Shown here: positions 17,343 through 26,379 of the stretch, one piece after another
How the letters are laid out: the number at the start of each line of letters is the position of its first letter
Numbering within the stretch: the stretch's first letter is position 1
Assembly: GCA_965261945.1 (NCBI GenBank)
Contig: CBDHEF010000002.1
Span: 496,001-560,000, forward strand
DNA from: VXOI01 sp965261945
Lineage (GTDB): Bacteria; Chloroflexota; Dehalococcoidia; Lucifugimonadales; UBA3495
Reading direction: 5' to 3'
Length of the DNA stretch: 64,000 nucleotides
Translations under genes and position numbers: made by a program
Notes under the pieces: generated by a model
What the model was told of the DNA's origin: nothing
What the model saw: the letters and a program-made list of their open reading frames with translations, nothing else
The model's database searches: none

Positions 17343-18566
17343 CTAGTCCTCGCCGAAGTAGCGGCGGCGGTCGGACTCGCCCAGCGGGCCGCCGGGGCCG
17401 CTGAGGAAGGTGTCGGGGTTGCGGGTGCGGTCTTCCCTCCAACTCCGGAACGCCCGGGCGCGGATGGAGTCTGCCTCGGGGCCGGTGTCCATCAGCAGCT
17501 GAGTCTGCCAGTTCTCCATCGCGTGTATCACGCCGAAGTGCTGCTTTCTCGCCTCCGCGTAGGCCCTTCCTGCCTCATCCCAATCTTCGTGGGCCAGCAA
17601 CTGCTCCTTCAGCACACGGGCGTCCCGGAAGGCCATCGAAAGGCCCTGGCCCCAGGTGGGGTCGGTGTTGGCGGCAGCGTCGCCCACTAGCGACACTCCG
17701 TTGCGGAAGGCCGATTCCACCCATGTCGTTCTTCCCTCGAAGGTAGCCAGGGGTCCGGCGGGGCTGGCCTTACCGTAGACCTCGGCAGGAACCCCGGATG
17801 CGACGCACTGGTCCAGCACATCCGGCACGTCGCCGGGGCCGCTGTAGCGCTTGGCGCTGCCCGCGGTGTAGCACAGATAGACCCGCGCCCTTCCTTGTCC
17901 TTGGGGGAAATGCAGTATGAAGCGCCCTTTGCTTGTGTCCAGCCAGGCGTGGGTGGCGTCGTCCGACAGGGCAACGCCGTCCATCAGGACGCCGGTGACG
18001 AGGTTCCGCTCCGGGTCTTGCAGCACCGGGAAGCCAGCCCAGCCGCGCGTTGGTGAACCGCGTCCATCGGCTCCGACGACCATTCGCGCGGAGAGTTGAC
18101 GCGCCGCCTCGTTTCGCTCCACCGACACGGTGGGCCCCGATGATCCGCTGGCCTGAGCCAGGCCCCGCACTCGCGCGCCGCGCCAGACCTCGGCACCCGA
18201 TTCCTCGGCGTGTTGCAGCAGGGCGGATTGCAGGACGGGATGGAAACAGGCCATCACCGGCTCTTTGGCCCGGGTGGTGCGGGTCAAGTCCCGGCGCCCG
18301 GAGCGGTCAGCGCCCTGGTAGGAGTCCCAGAAGGGCAGGGGGTTGGCTCCGGCCCGTTCCAGCGCACCCTCCAGACCCAGCAGGCGAGCCTCGGCCACGC
18401 CCCACGGCATGACGGCCTCGCCGCGCACCCGGTCCCTGAAGGACTCTTCGGCTTCCAGCACAAGGCTCCGCGCTCCGGCGGCGGCCATGCCGGCAGCCAG
18501 CGCCGATCCGCCGACCCCGCCGCCGATGATTATCAGGTCGTATTCGTAGCTCAACGAAGTCTCCAT
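17343..18566 (-). CDS. FAD-dependent monooxygenase/oxidoreductase
   Basis: A 407-residue enzyme of the PHBH/geranylgeranyl-reductase fold. It has a dinucleotide motif IIIGGGVGGSALAAGMAAAG (about residues 12-31), an RVRGEAVMPWGV signature like geranylgeranyl-reductase-type enzymes, a DG motif VVGADGRGSPTRG near 163 and the FAD-ribityl motif LVGDAAANTDPTWGQGLSMA near 290. Hydroxylation or reduction of a hydrophobic substrate is likely. The substrate is not indicated by the neighbours. Confidence 0.82.
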   Translation of the reverse strand: METSLSYEYDLIIIGGGVGGSALAAGMAAAGARSLVLEAEESFRDRVRGEAVMPWGVAEARLLGLEGALERAGANPLPFWDSYQGADRSGRRDLTRTTRAKEPVMACFHPVLQSALLQHAEESGAEVWRGARVRGLAQASGSSGPTVSVERNEAARQLSARMVVGADGRGSPTRGWAGFPVLQDPERNLVTGVLMDGVALSDDATHAWLDTSKGRFILHFPQGQGRARVYLCYTAGSAKRYSGPGDVPDVLDQCVASGVPAEVYGKASPAGPLATFEGRTTWVESAFRNGVSLVGDAAANTDPTWGQGLSMAFRDARVLKEQLLAHEDWDEAGRAYAEARKQHFGVIHAMENWQTQLLMDTGPEADSIRARAFRSWREDRTRNPDTFLSGPGGPLGESDRRRYFGED

Positions 18567-18591
18567 TGACCGTGGGGTTGATACCCCCTAA

Positions 18592-19422
18592 TCAGGCCGC
18601 CGTGCGCCACGGGAGGCCGTCGGTGGCGGCGAGGAAGCCGTCAATGAGGGTGGGGCTGGAGCAGATGACGCTGGGGGTGAACAGGCCAGCCCGGTTTCCC
18701 TGGCGGTCGACGACGTCGCCGCCGGCCTCCCGCAGCAGCAGCAGGCCGGTGGCCAAGTCCCACGGCGAGAGGGAGTGGTGGAAGAACAGGTCGACCCGGC
18801 CCGAGGCGGCGTAGGCCAAGCCCAGGCCGGCGGTGCCCATCATGCGGATGCTGTACATACCCGGCCAGAGGGAGCGCACCATGTCCAACGCGAGTCCCGC
18901 CTTTTCGTCAACATACCCCAGGTCGAAGCTGAGCAGGGAGCGAGAGAGCTCGGTGGACTCGGAGACGCTGATGGGATCGCCGTTCAAGTGAGCGCCTTGG
19001 CCCAAGGCGGCGCTGAACATCTCTTCGCGCACCGGGTCGTAGATGACCCCGGCGACGATCTCGTTGTCCTTGGCCAGGGCGATGATGCTGCAAAAGTGAG
19101 GAATTCCGTGGGCGTAGTTGCGGGTGCCGTCCAAAGGGTCCACCACCCATTTGTACGGCGACTCGCCGTCGACCGGCGGCGACTCCTCGGCCAGGATGCC
19201 GAAGTCGGGGAACTCCCCGGTGAGTATCTCCAAGACCGCCTTTTCGGCGGCGACGTCGATATCAGTGACGATGTCGGCCCGGCCCTTGAAGGTAATCTGC
19301 TTGTCGGCGTTCCAGCCGTCCTGGATTATCTTCCCGGCGGCCCGGACGGCTTGGTCGATGACCTCCATGGCAGGGCGGCCGGTGGCGGATACGGGTAAAG
19401 AGAGGTCGGAAGTTTCTGTCAT
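18592..19422 (-). CDS. Inositol monophosphatase family protein
   Basis: Mg-dependent sugar-phosphate phosphatase of 276 residues. Motifs: DIVTDIDVAAEKAV, ILAEES near 84, the core VVDPLDGTRNYAHG near 100 and SPWDLATGLLLLREAGG near 220, giving the complete metal site. The ATG at 19422 has GAAGGA four bases upstream. Members act on inositol-1-phosphate, fructose-1,6-bisphosphate or PAP; with ino1 in the window an inositol role is plausible but not proven. It lies 25 bases before the FAD monooxygenase. Confidence 0.88.
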   Translation of the reverse strand: MTETSDLSLPVSATGRPAMEVIDQAVRAAGKIIQDGWNADKQITFKGRADIVTDIDVAAEKAVLEILTGEFPDFGILAEESPPVDGESPYKWVVDPLDGTRNYAHGIPHFCSIIALAKDNEIVAGVIYDPVREEMFSAALGQGAHLNGDPISVSESTELSRSLLSFDLGYVDEKAGLALDMVRSLWPGMYSIRMMGTAGLGLAYAASGRVDLFFHHSLSPWDLATGLLLLREAGGDVVDRQGNRAGLFTPSVICSSPTLIDGFLAATDGLPWRTAA

Positions 19423-19458
19423 AGCGTCCTTCGCTTGTGTTCGGGTCACGCTGAGTTA

Positions 19459-19731
19459 TTATAACCTCCGCTGGCTTCGGTAGGGCGGCGAACCCCCGGC
19501 GCCGCCGATAGCGCCGAGGGTGGCGGACCAAGGGAGAAGGGAACGGAGGAGTCCATCGCAATCGGGAATTGTGGCCTGGCCGCGGCACCTATTCAAGTAG
19601 TTATGGGCCGCCATGAAGCTGGGGAACCGGAAACCGGCGTCGGCCACCCGGTTGGCGAAGGTCTGGGGATCAGGTGAGGGCCGACGGTCGGCGAGGGCTG
19701 CGGCCCATTGGAGGCAATAATCCTCGGCCAA
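19459..19731 (-). CDS. Uncertain small ORF downstream of a broken HTH gene
   Basis: Possible 90-residue protein with a TTG start and no good ribosome site. The first half (AEDYCLQWAAALADRRPSPD) is compositionally plausible, the end (GGSPPYRSQRRL) is not. It starts 15 bases after the stop of the pseudogene at 19746-20195. It may be a real small gene or part of the same decayed locus. Function unknown. Confidence 0.2.
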   Translation of the reverse strand: MAEDYCLQWAAALADRRPSPDPQTFANRVADAGFRFPSFMAAHNYLNRCRGQATIPDCDGLLRSLLPWSATLGAIGGAGGSPPYRSQRRL

Positions 19732-19745
19732 GCGGCGGAGCCGGA

Positions 19746-20195
19746 TTACGAGAGCTCACGCGCCATCTTGCGTCGGAGAGCATTGACACGATTGCTGAGG
19801 GAGTACGTAAGGTTGGGGTTACCTCGCTGCGCTTATTAGCGGGAGTGGTGGGCTGCCCAGGGGGGGGAAGGGCTTCTTCCAGGGCTTGGATATCCGATTT
19901 GAGCTTTTCGGCTTCGCAAATCTGGATGGCGAAAGACATGGCGTAGCGGGCGGCGCGCAGGCAGATGGCCAGACCCGGGTGGGCCATGGCATCGGCGAGA
20001 ACGGAGACGCTGCGCAACAGGAGGCCCTGGGGGTTCTTGACGGGCGAGGCGGGCGGACTCTTGGCGAAGGCGGGTTAGTTCGTCGCGGAATTTATCGTCT
20101 TCGAGCCAGCGGCGCAGGGTGCTCTCGCCAATGCCGGAAGCGCAGACGGCTTGAGCGACGGAAGGGGAGATGGCGATGATGGGAAGGGCCGACAC
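19746..20195 (-). pseudogene. Frameshifted helix-turn-helix (transposase/phage-type) protein
   Basis: Reading the three minus frames in turn gives one plausible protein: an N-terminal HTH (AQAVCASGIGESTLRRWLED, then KFRDELTRLRQESARLAR) in frame one; a helical middle (SVSVLADAMAHPGLAICLRAARYAM) in frame two; and an end NRVNALRRKMARELS with a TAA at 19746 in frame three. The breaks fall near CAAGAACCCCC (about 20035) and near the C-run around 19860. Such small HTH proteins resemble phage or mobile-element helix-turn-helix proteins. Either a decayed gene or sequencing indels in C-runs. Confidence 0.55.
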
Positions 20196-20242
20196 CGGTT
20201 CTTAGTCTCGCGGCTTGGCTGCCTGAAAATCGGGGAGACGCT

Positions 20243-21268
20243 CTAACGCCGGGCCAGGCCCATCTTCTCGTAGACTTCCTCAATGGTCCGGGTTGCTATG
20301 GCGCGGGCGCGCTTGCCGCCTTCGTCGAGAATCTCGCGCACGTAGCCGGGGCGGGCCTCGAACTCGCGGCGGCGTTCGCGCATCGGTTCCAGGAATTCGT
20401 TGATGCTGGCGGCCAGTTGACGCTTGCAGTCTACGCAGCCCCGGGCCGCGGTGGTGCATTCTTCATACACCGCAGCCACGGACTCCGATGGGTTGAACAT
20501 CTTGTGCATGGAGTAGACGTTGCAGACCTCGGGCCGGCCGGGGATGTTGCGGGTGGTGCGCTGGGGGTCGGTGAAGGCAGTCATCACCCGCTTGGTCGTG
20601 TCCTCCGGGTTTGTAGCCAGGTCCAGGTGGTTGTCCAGGGTCTTGGACATCTTGGCCCGTCCGTCCAGTCCCACCAGCAGCGGGGATTCGGTCAGCTTGA
20701 CCTGCGGCTCCGGGAAAGTGTCGCCGAAGAAGTTGTTGAACCGCCGGGCGATCTCCCGGGACAGCTCGATGTGGGGTATCTGGTCCCGCCCAACGGGAAC
20801 GGTGTCGGCCTTGTACAGGATGATGTCGGCGGTTTGCAGGACAGGGTAACCGACCAGTCCGTAGTTGACGGTCTCTTCGGTCTCATCCATCTGCCGCACC
20901 TTCTCCTTGAAGGTGGGTACGCGCGTCAGCCAGCCCAGCGGCGTGACCATGCTGAGCAGGGTATGCAGAGTCATCACTTCGGGCACATGGGACTGGACGA
21001 AAACGATGCTGCGCTCCGGGTCAATGCCGGCGGCCAGCCAGTCCAGCGCCATGTCCTCGATGTTGGACTGTATGGCGTCGGTGTCGGCCCGCGACTCCAC
21101 GGTGGTCAGGGCATGGATGTCCACGGCGCAATATATGCAGTCGTAGTCATCCTGCAACGCCACCCAGTTTTGCAGTGCGCCGATGTAGTTGCCCAGGTGC
21201 AGCAGCCCGGTGGGCCGCATCCCGGAAAAAATCACGCCCTGTTTGCCGCCGTTGCTTGCAGAGGTCAT
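20243..21268 (-). CDS. trpS: Tryptophanyl-tRNA synthetase
   Basis: Class I aminoacyl-tRNA synthetase charging tRNA-Trp, 341 residues. The HIGH-type motif is PTGLLHLGNYIGAL (about residues 19-32) and the KMSKS-type motif is AKMSKTLDN near 199. Other family segments include YCAVDIHALT and LVGYPVLQTADIILYKAD, which bind Trp and adenylate. A stand-alone housekeeping gene whose upstream gap carries a MITE-like repeat. Confidence 0.95.
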   Translation of the reverse strand: MTSASNGGKQGVIFSGMRPTGLLHLGNYIGALQNWVALQDDYDCIYCAVDIHALTTVESRADTDAIQSNIEDMALDWLAAGIDPERSIVFVQSHVPEVMTLHTLLSMVTPLGWLTRVPTFKEKVRQMDETEETVNYGLVGYPVLQTADIILYKADTVPVGRDQIPHIELSREIARRFNNFFGDTFPEPQVKLTESPLLVGLDGRAKMSKTLDNHLDLATNPEDTTKRVMTAFTDPQRTTRNIPGRPEVCNVYSMHKMFNPSESVAAVYEECTTAARGCVDCKRQLAASINEFLEPMRERRREFEARPGYVREILDEGGKRARAIATRTIEEVYEKMGLARR

Positions 21269-21361
21269 AGTCGCAGTCCAAAGTCAGGTTCGGGATAGCT
21301 GGGAATCACCATCAATCTATCACCGCATGGCGGCAGGCGCAATTCCGAAGGAGAGACGATT

Positions 21362-21504
21362 GGGGTCTTTTAATTCTCCCTCTCCCTTGAAAGAGAGGGC
21401 TGGAGTGAGGGTGAAATCGCGGGATAACCAATGTTCCCTCACCAATGGGGACGCCCCCACCCTGACCCTCCCCCCGGAGGGAGAGGGAACAACTAAAAGA
21501 CCCC
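21362..21504. repeat. MITE-like repeat, copy 2 (reference copy)
   Basis: A 143-base element with perfect 11-bp inverted ends GGGGTCTTTTA and TAAAAGACCCC. Inside are TTCTCCCTCTCCC near one end, GGAGTGAGGGTGAAATC, GTTCCCTCACCAATGGGGAC, CACCCTGACCCTCC and GGGAGAGGGAAC near the other. It lies between trpS and 21553-22266 and contains no ORF. Homologous copies occur at 5792, 23922 and 56739. Confidence 0.75.
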
Positions 21505-21552
21505 GGAGGGGCGACTGGGGAATTCTCAGCCAGTCGTCTATTCCGCGTACCG

Positions 21553-22266
21553 TCATACGTCGGTCCACTTGAAGTGCTTGGAAATCAGGCGGTAGAAGTT
21601 CCACCCAAAATTGCGAGCGTGGACGGCGCCATAAGCCTGCCAGCGGTCCATCTCGGCGCGGGCCTCCGGGTGGATACGGTCCCCGGGAACCAGAGTGGGC
21701 AGAGCTTCCTCGCTTTCGCATTGGTACAGGGCCAGGTACTTGGGACCGGTGTTGAAATCGGTGAGAGCTGGGTGGTCAAAACGACGAAAGCGGGCGCCGC
21801 AGGCGTAGCCGGGGACGTTCAACACGCCGGGCAGGTGCGATTCGGTATACCAACGGTCCCACTCAGTCTCGTGGGCCGGGTCAACGTCGGCGGTGACGAT
21901 GCTGAGCGGATGGTCGGATAACAGCAGCGGATCACGCAATTGAGCGCCGGCAACGTGTTCGTAGACGTTGGACACCGGGTCGCTGATGCCTGTCAGGGCG
22001 CTGAAGATCGAGAACTCGGATGCGGCGATGGGATGCAGCCCTGGGCCGCCAAACTGCAACAGCGACGGCAGGTCGTCGGCGCTGCGAATGCCATACAAGG
22101 CCGTAAATCTTGTGCCGCCGTCCAGCTTGACGTAACGCTGCGCCCACTGGTAGCCCGGTATCCGCAGCAGGTTGGGCAGATGGCTGTTGTACCACAGGGT
22201 GAAAGGCTCCAGATGCTCCCGGGCGCACGTCATCTGCACCAGCAGCAGCAGTTCCTGCTCAGCCAC
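21553..22266 (-). CDS. Tandem dimeric alpha/beta-barrel (EthD-like) protein
   Basis: A 237-residue protein of unknown function made of two similar halves. Each carries a W..WY..HLP..L.(I/V)PGY motif (TLWYNSHLPNLLRIPGYQWA near 23 and DRWYTESHLPGVLNVPGYAC near 138), typical of ferredoxin-like dimeric barrels in the EthD/DUF4286 class. The halves could form one intramolecular barrel. Its start overlaps the stop of the DinB gene by eight bases, implying co-translation. Confidence 0.65.
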   Translation of the reverse strand: MAEQELLLLVQMTCAREHLEPFTLWYNSHLPNLLRIPGYQWAQRYVKLDGGTRFTALYGIRSADDLPSLLQFGGPGLHPIAASEFSIFSALTGISDPVSNVYEHVAGAQLRDPLLLSDHPLSIVTADVDPAHETEWDRWYTESHLPGVLNVPGYACGARFRRFDHPALTDFNTGPKYLALYQCESEEALPTLVPGDRIHPEARAEMDRWQAYGAVHARNFGWNFYRLISKHFKWTDV

Positions 22267-22837
22267 TGCGGGCCTCCCTGTCCGCCAGTCCCTCCAGCAG
22301 GCCGCCGCTGTACGATGAGTCTTCCAGCCCCCTTTGCATTCCGCGCAGGTAGGCTATCTGACCTCCGTGCTGGTTGAACTCCCAGAGCAGTTGCTGGCAC
22401 ATATTGGCCAGCGTCATCGTTCCGCCGCGCGGGTTGGCCACGGGCATTTCGTTGAAATCGGCGTCGCTCAAAGTGGCCAGATAGCCCTTGGCTGCGTCCA
22501 ACGCAGCCGCAGCGTAGGCCACCAGGCTGGCCGCGCCGGGGGGCCGGAAGGCGGCAAGCTGTTCGGAGCCGTAACCGTAGCCGGTATCGTTAGGGTCGGT
22601 TATCGTCTGTCCCAGCCGCTCGGCCCAGCCCTGCTCCCACAACTGCGGGACGTTTCGCAACCGGGCGTGAATCCAGCGGTCCAGCGTCCGCCCGTAGTGC
22701 CATACCAGGAAACCGATGGACGAGCATTCGGGTGTCGGCATCCATCGCATCTCATCGTCGGTAAGGCCGTCCACCGTGCGGAGCATGGCGTTGTAGTGCT
22801 GCTCCAGGCAGCCGGTTACGAAGTCGCGTAATTTCAA
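22259..22837 (-). CDS. DinB-family four-helix-bundle protein
   Basis: A 192-residue DinB/DUF664 protein. Three potential metal His residues lie in EQHYNAM (near 13), VWHYGRTLDRWIHARL (near 44-56) and FNQHGGQIAYLRG (near 160), with the last typical of the family. Start is TTG at 22837, with AAGGAGG six bases upstream. Members are thiol-dependent transferases or unknown. It is the first gene of a pair with the barrel protein. A second DinB gene of the same type is at 57051. Confidence 0.75.
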   Translation of the reverse strand: MKLRDFVTGCLEQHYNAMLRTVDGLTDDEMRWMPTPECSSIGFLVWHYGRTLDRWIHARLRNVPQLWEQGWAERLGQTITDPNDTGYGYGSEQLAAFRPPGAASLVAYAAAALDAAKGYLATLSDADFNEMPVANPRGGTMTLANMCQQLLWEFNQHGGQIAYLRGMQRGLEDSSYSGGLLEGLADREARSG

Positions 22838-22945
22838 TTGCAGCCTCCTTCGGATCGTTGTTTGGAAAGCCAATCCCGTAACAAGGAACGGCCACGCTAG
22901 TTTCAGCGTGGCCGGGTGTTTCCGTTTCACCGTTGACCGGATGTG

Positions 22946-23866
22946 TCAGTCCTCTTGGTCGGACTCGCCTTCCAGCCGGTCTCCCAACTCGCTCAGGAAC
23001 GCCTCTATCTCCGGCGACAGCGCGGGGGACGAACTGCCCTGCTCCGAGGACGATGACGCGCTCTCCGCTGTCAACTGGGAGTCGTAATACTGCTCCATCT
23101 GCTGGATCAGGGTCTTCAACTCCGAGTTGCGGTCCACGGTAGCGTTGAGCTCCCGGTACTGACGCTGGCCGCGGCGGACCGGCGCCAGGTCTGGAGGGAT
23201 GTTTTCATAGACCGATGACAGCACTTCAATCATGCGGGAGGTGCCGGCGTAGTCCTCTTCCAACTGCACGTACTGCGGCAGATGCACCATGAAGTTGATG
23301 GTCTCAATCTGGTCCCGCTCTATGCCCTCGGAGAGCAGGTTCATTATGGTGGTCGGCCCCTGATAGGTGCTCTGCTGCAACTTGAAATTCGATACCGGGC
23401 GTTTCTGCTCCACCGATCCCAGGGAGCCGGTGACCAGCAACGGGCGGGTGTGCGGCACCGCGTCGTACATTGCTCCGACGCGACAGTAGCGCTTGACGCC
23501 GAAGTAGCGCACCACTTCCAAGATGGAGTCGGTGTAGTCCTCACCGTTGGAGTGCGGCTCCAGAAGGTGGAGGAACAGGTAGTCCGGGCCGTTTTCGGTG
23601 GTGGCGTAGCGGATGGTGCTGTTGGGAATCTTGACCTGCCGCGCGCCGTCAACGAAGCGCATATTGGGGCGGTACCGGGTGAAGTCGAAGTATGTGCCGG
23701 GACGGTGCAGCCGCCCCAACTCCTTCGACCCCATGAACCGCTCAAGCCGGTTCAGGGTCAGGGTGCCCACGCTGCCCACGTCCACCCACGGGCGAATCAT
23801 GGCGAAGGCGTGAGGGTCCTTCAGCTCGGGAATGGGTTCGTTTATTTCAAAAGCCCCTACTCTCAT
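22946..23866 (-). CDS. PAC2 (proteasome-assembly-chaperone-like) family protein
   Basis: A 306-residue protein. The segment YLFLHLLEPHSNGEDYTDSI, the GAMYDAVPHTRPLLVTGS stretch and the later NLLSEGI, TINFMVHLPQYVQLEED segments match the PAC2-family fold. The C-terminal 60 residues are Ser/Glu-rich and low complexity. The ATG at 23866 is preceded by GAGG. Bacterial PAC2 proteins are of unknown role; linkage here gives no clue. A MITE-like copy begins just upstream of the gene. Confidence 0.75.
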   Translation of the reverse strand: MRVGAFEINEPIPELKDPHAFAMIRPWVDVGSVGTLTLNRLERFMGSKELGRLHRPGTYFDFTRYRPNMRFVDGARQVKIPNSTIRYATTENGPDYLFLHLLEPHSNGEDYTDSILEVVRYFGVKRYCRVGAMYDAVPHTRPLLVTGSLGSVEQKRPVSNFKLQQSTYQGPTTIMNLLSEGIERDQIETINFMVHLPQYVQLEEDYAGTSRMIEVLSSVYENIPPDLAPVRRGQRQYRELNATVDRNSELKTLIQQMEQYYDSQLTAESASSSSEQGSSSPALSPEIEAFLSELGDRLEGESDQED

Positions 23867-23921
23867 GGCCTCATATTGCCAGAACGGATTATGATTTTCA
23901 AGTCTTGGCCGCCTCACGCGA

Positions 23922-24059
23922 GGGTCTTTGTTGTTCCCTTTCGCTCCAGAGCAGGGTCAGGGTGGGCGCGTCCCTGCTGGTGAGCGAACATGGTGTCCCC
24001 CCGGGATTTCACGCTCGCCGCAGTCCTCTCTCTCTAGGGAGAGGGAGAATTAAAAGACG
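23922..24059. repeat. MITE-like repeat, copy 3 (inverted orientation)
   Basis: About 138 bases. In reverse complement it reads GTCTTTTAATTCTCCCTCTC, then GCGTGAAATCCCGG, GTTCGCTCACCAGCAGGGAC, CACCCTGACCCTG and ends GGGAACAACAAAGACCC, matching copy 2 nearly throughout. It lies between the PAC2 gene and the hydratase gene. Confidence 0.7.
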
Positions 24060-24095
24060 TTGCGTCACACACCGACTGGCGTCAGCTACGTCTTG

Positions 24096-24854
24096 CTACT
24101 GGTTGAGCAACGAATCGGCAGAGCCAAGGCCCTCCAGCGCGAGCCCGTAGCCCAGAAGGTCCTGCATGATGCGCTTGATGTACTGTGTGGTGGCGACCCT
24201 GGTGTAGCGCAACACCAAGTCCGACTTCTGCGCCACCTGTTCCGCCAGTTCCCAAGCCCGGGGCAACAGGGCGTCGGGCGCGAGCACTTCGCTGACCAGC
24301 CCCAGCGTCAGGGCTTCCTGAGCGCCGATGGACTGCCCGGTGAGCAGGAAGTAGCGCCCCCGGTTGGCGCCCAGCAACATCGGATAGACCACATGGACCC
24401 CGTCGCCCGGCACCAGGTTGCTCATAAAGTGGCCGGAATCCTGGAAGGCGGCGGTGTCGGAGGCGAGTACGATGTCGCATAGCAACGGGATTTCGGAGTG
24501 GCGCAGCGCCGGGCCATTGACCGCGGCGATCATCGGCACTTCGATGTCCAGAAGGTTGGAAAGCAGCTTCTTGCCTTCCCAATAAGTGCGGTCCCACTCC
24601 TGTGGCGCTCGCTTGGGCGCTCCGGCGGCAGTCCCCTGCGGGCCGGAGAATGCGTCGCCGGTCCCGGTTACGATGATTACCCGGTTATCCCGGTCGCTGC
24701 CCACGTCGGCGAAGGCGCGGGGGAACTCTTCATGCGGCCCGCCGCCCCATTGCAGTGGCCCCCCGTTGGTGTGGAAGGTCATCTGAAGGATGCCGTCCCG
24801 GCGCTCGAACCGGATGTTGTTGTACTTGTCTGCGTACTGGTCCAGCGAAGCCAC
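24096..24854 (-). CDS. Enoyl-CoA hydratase/isomerase family protein
   Basis: Crotonase-fold protein of 252 residues. The oxyanion-hole segments are TGDAFSGPQG near residue 65 and AAVNGPALRHSEIPLLCDIVLAS near 110. The second loop is NGPALR instead of the usual GxAxGGG, and the position of the hydratase Glu is not obvious (SGHFMSNLVPGDG follows). It therefore may be a hydrolase, isomerase or C-C lyase of the superfamily. GTG start with GGGAGG five bases upstream. Substrate unknown. Confidence 0.8.
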   Translation of the reverse strand: MASLDQYADKYNNIRFERRDGILQMTFHTNGGPLQWGGGPHEEFPRAFADVGSDRDNRVIIVTGTGDAFSGPQGTAAGAPKRAPQEWDRTYWEGKKLLSNLLDIEVPMIAAVNGPALRHSEIPLLCDIVLASDTAAFQDSGHFMSNLVPGDGVHVVYPMLLGANRGRYFLLTGQSIGAQEALTLGLVSEVLAPDALLPRAWELAEQVAQKSDLVLRYTRVATTQYIKRIMQDLLGYGLALEGLGSADSLLNQ

Positions 24855-25046
24855 GCTTGCCTCCCGACCTTGAGGATGGCGAGAGTCTATACCCCTGCGC
24901 CGGAAGGGTCAACGCCCGAACAGCCTCCGCCCAGGGCCTTGAGGCTTGGCATACACCCGCTGGGCAGTCGCCCTGCTGGTCCCGAGAAAAGGAGCGGGGC
25001 ATCCGGAAAGGACGCCCCACATTCATGCTCCTACCCCTGTGAGCGC

Positions 25047-25712
25047 TTACCCGGCAGTGGCCATCTGGGCTTCCGGTACTCCCGGCAGGGGTTGGGGTTC
25101 CCTGGCAACCACGGCGCTTTTCAGCAAGGTGGCAGTCTTCTGCCCGGATGTGTCCCGGGCATGGATGTGCTCCATCACGAAGGTAGAAACGTCGCGGTGA
25201 AGGGAGTCATTCAGTCTGCAGTTGCGGAGCAGGTCGAACCCAGGGTCCATTTCCTCTAGCATACTTTTGACCTTGGCGTCTCCGTGGCGAGCGGCAAGGG
25301 CGTAGGCCAGACCGCGCGGGTCTCGGTCGTATTGACGCTGCTCTTCACCGACCTCTTCCAACTCGATTTCGTAGTCGACCCGGTCGACTATGGCCAGCGC
25401 CTCGGCAGCCCGGCGGCGGCGGGTGTTGACGTCCTTCAAGGCGGCGAATAGGGCGGCGACGGCTTGGGAGGCGTTGTCCAGAAGGGCGGGAATTTCGATC
25501 TGACGCACGCTGGCCGCCTCTGCCTGTTGCTTTGCATCTATCAATGATTGGTCCCGGCGGCGCAGGCTGTCTTCGAACTTGGCGGCGCGCTCCTGTCTCG
25601 TCCGCAATTCTGCGGCCTCGGAGGCGAGGGGCTGCAGGCGCGCTAGTTCCCGCTCCGCCATCTCGGCCTGCTTGAGCCGCTGTTGCATGGATTCGTCGAA
25701 TTCGATGGGCAT
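25047..25712 (-). CDS. Coiled-coil hypothetical protein
   Basis: A 221-residue protein not recognised. The first 90 residues form a charged, Gln/Glu/Arg-rich coiled coil (AEMAERELARLQPLASEAAE), the middle is helical with heptad-like leucines, and the tail (QPLPGVPEAQMATAG) is disordered. No membrane or catalytic motif. The ATG follows AGGAGTG. No operon partner. Confidence 0.5.
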   Translation of the reverse strand: MPIEFDESMQQRLKQAEMAERELARLQPLASEAAELRTRQERAAKFEDSLRRRDQSLIDAKQQAEAASVRQIEIPALLDNASQAVAALFAALKDVNTRRRRAAEALAIVDRVDYEIELEEVGEEQRQYDRDPRGLAYALAARHGDAKVKSMLEEMDPGFDLLRNCRLNDSLHRDVSTFVMEHIHARDTSGQKTATLLKSAVVAREPQPLPGVPEAQMATAG

Positions 25713-26379
25713 GGCAAACACTCCTCAGACTAAGATGATCTACGGAAGGCGCACATTTCAGTCCAATGGCAATACAGAAATAATAAAGGCCAATGGGCTG
25801 TCGGGTATCAGTCCCGGTTTCTATGCGGCATATTGGTGGGCCGGGTCGTTGTTTCGCTGACAGATTGTTGGCCATCAGGCCTTCAGACTGATGCGACACA
25901 ATGCCGCGATAAGCGCAAACCCCCGTGTTATTTATTGAGGCCCCGGCCTATGTCAGGCATCTGGGGCAAGTTGGGCCGAAATCCGGCGATTCGGCGCGGT
26001 TGCTGCCCATAAGGGCAGGAAATAATGCATAACGGTTTTCCCGTTGCGTGGTCTACTATAACCCGGCTGCCCTGAATTCTGCCGCTATCCTGGATGCAAA
26101 TTTCGCGGATTTTCGCGCGGGTTGTACCTTTCCAGTCGGTTCGCATCACCAAAACATTGAAAGGCTCTAGCCGCCCATGCTCCCCGAAAGAACGGGGTCG
26201 GGTGTATGCTTCAGGCGGCACATTTTCGGCATTTTCCCGGCATTTTCCCCGGTTACGCTGACGCCGTCCGGTTTCTGGCTTCTCCGGGTCTAATCGCCCT
26301 CTAATAGCCGGAAATTCGTCCCGCCGGGCAGTTCATTCCAACCGCAAGCCATACATAGAGTTAATTCAGGAGGCACGTC
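25713..26379. other. Long intergenic region without a supported gene
   Basis: 667 bases between the coiled-coil gene (minus) and acuC (plus). A 97-codon minus-strand reading frame (25928-26221) has a GTG start but no ribosome site or family resemblance. A triple GGCATTTTC-like direct repeat lies at about 26223-26250. The composition is less GC-rich than the flanks. The AGGAGG of acuC is at 26368-26373. Confidence 0.5.

Noticed and set aside
25928..26221. 97-codon minus-strand frame before acuC
   Set aside because: GTG start, no ribosome site, no homology pattern; left as intergenic.
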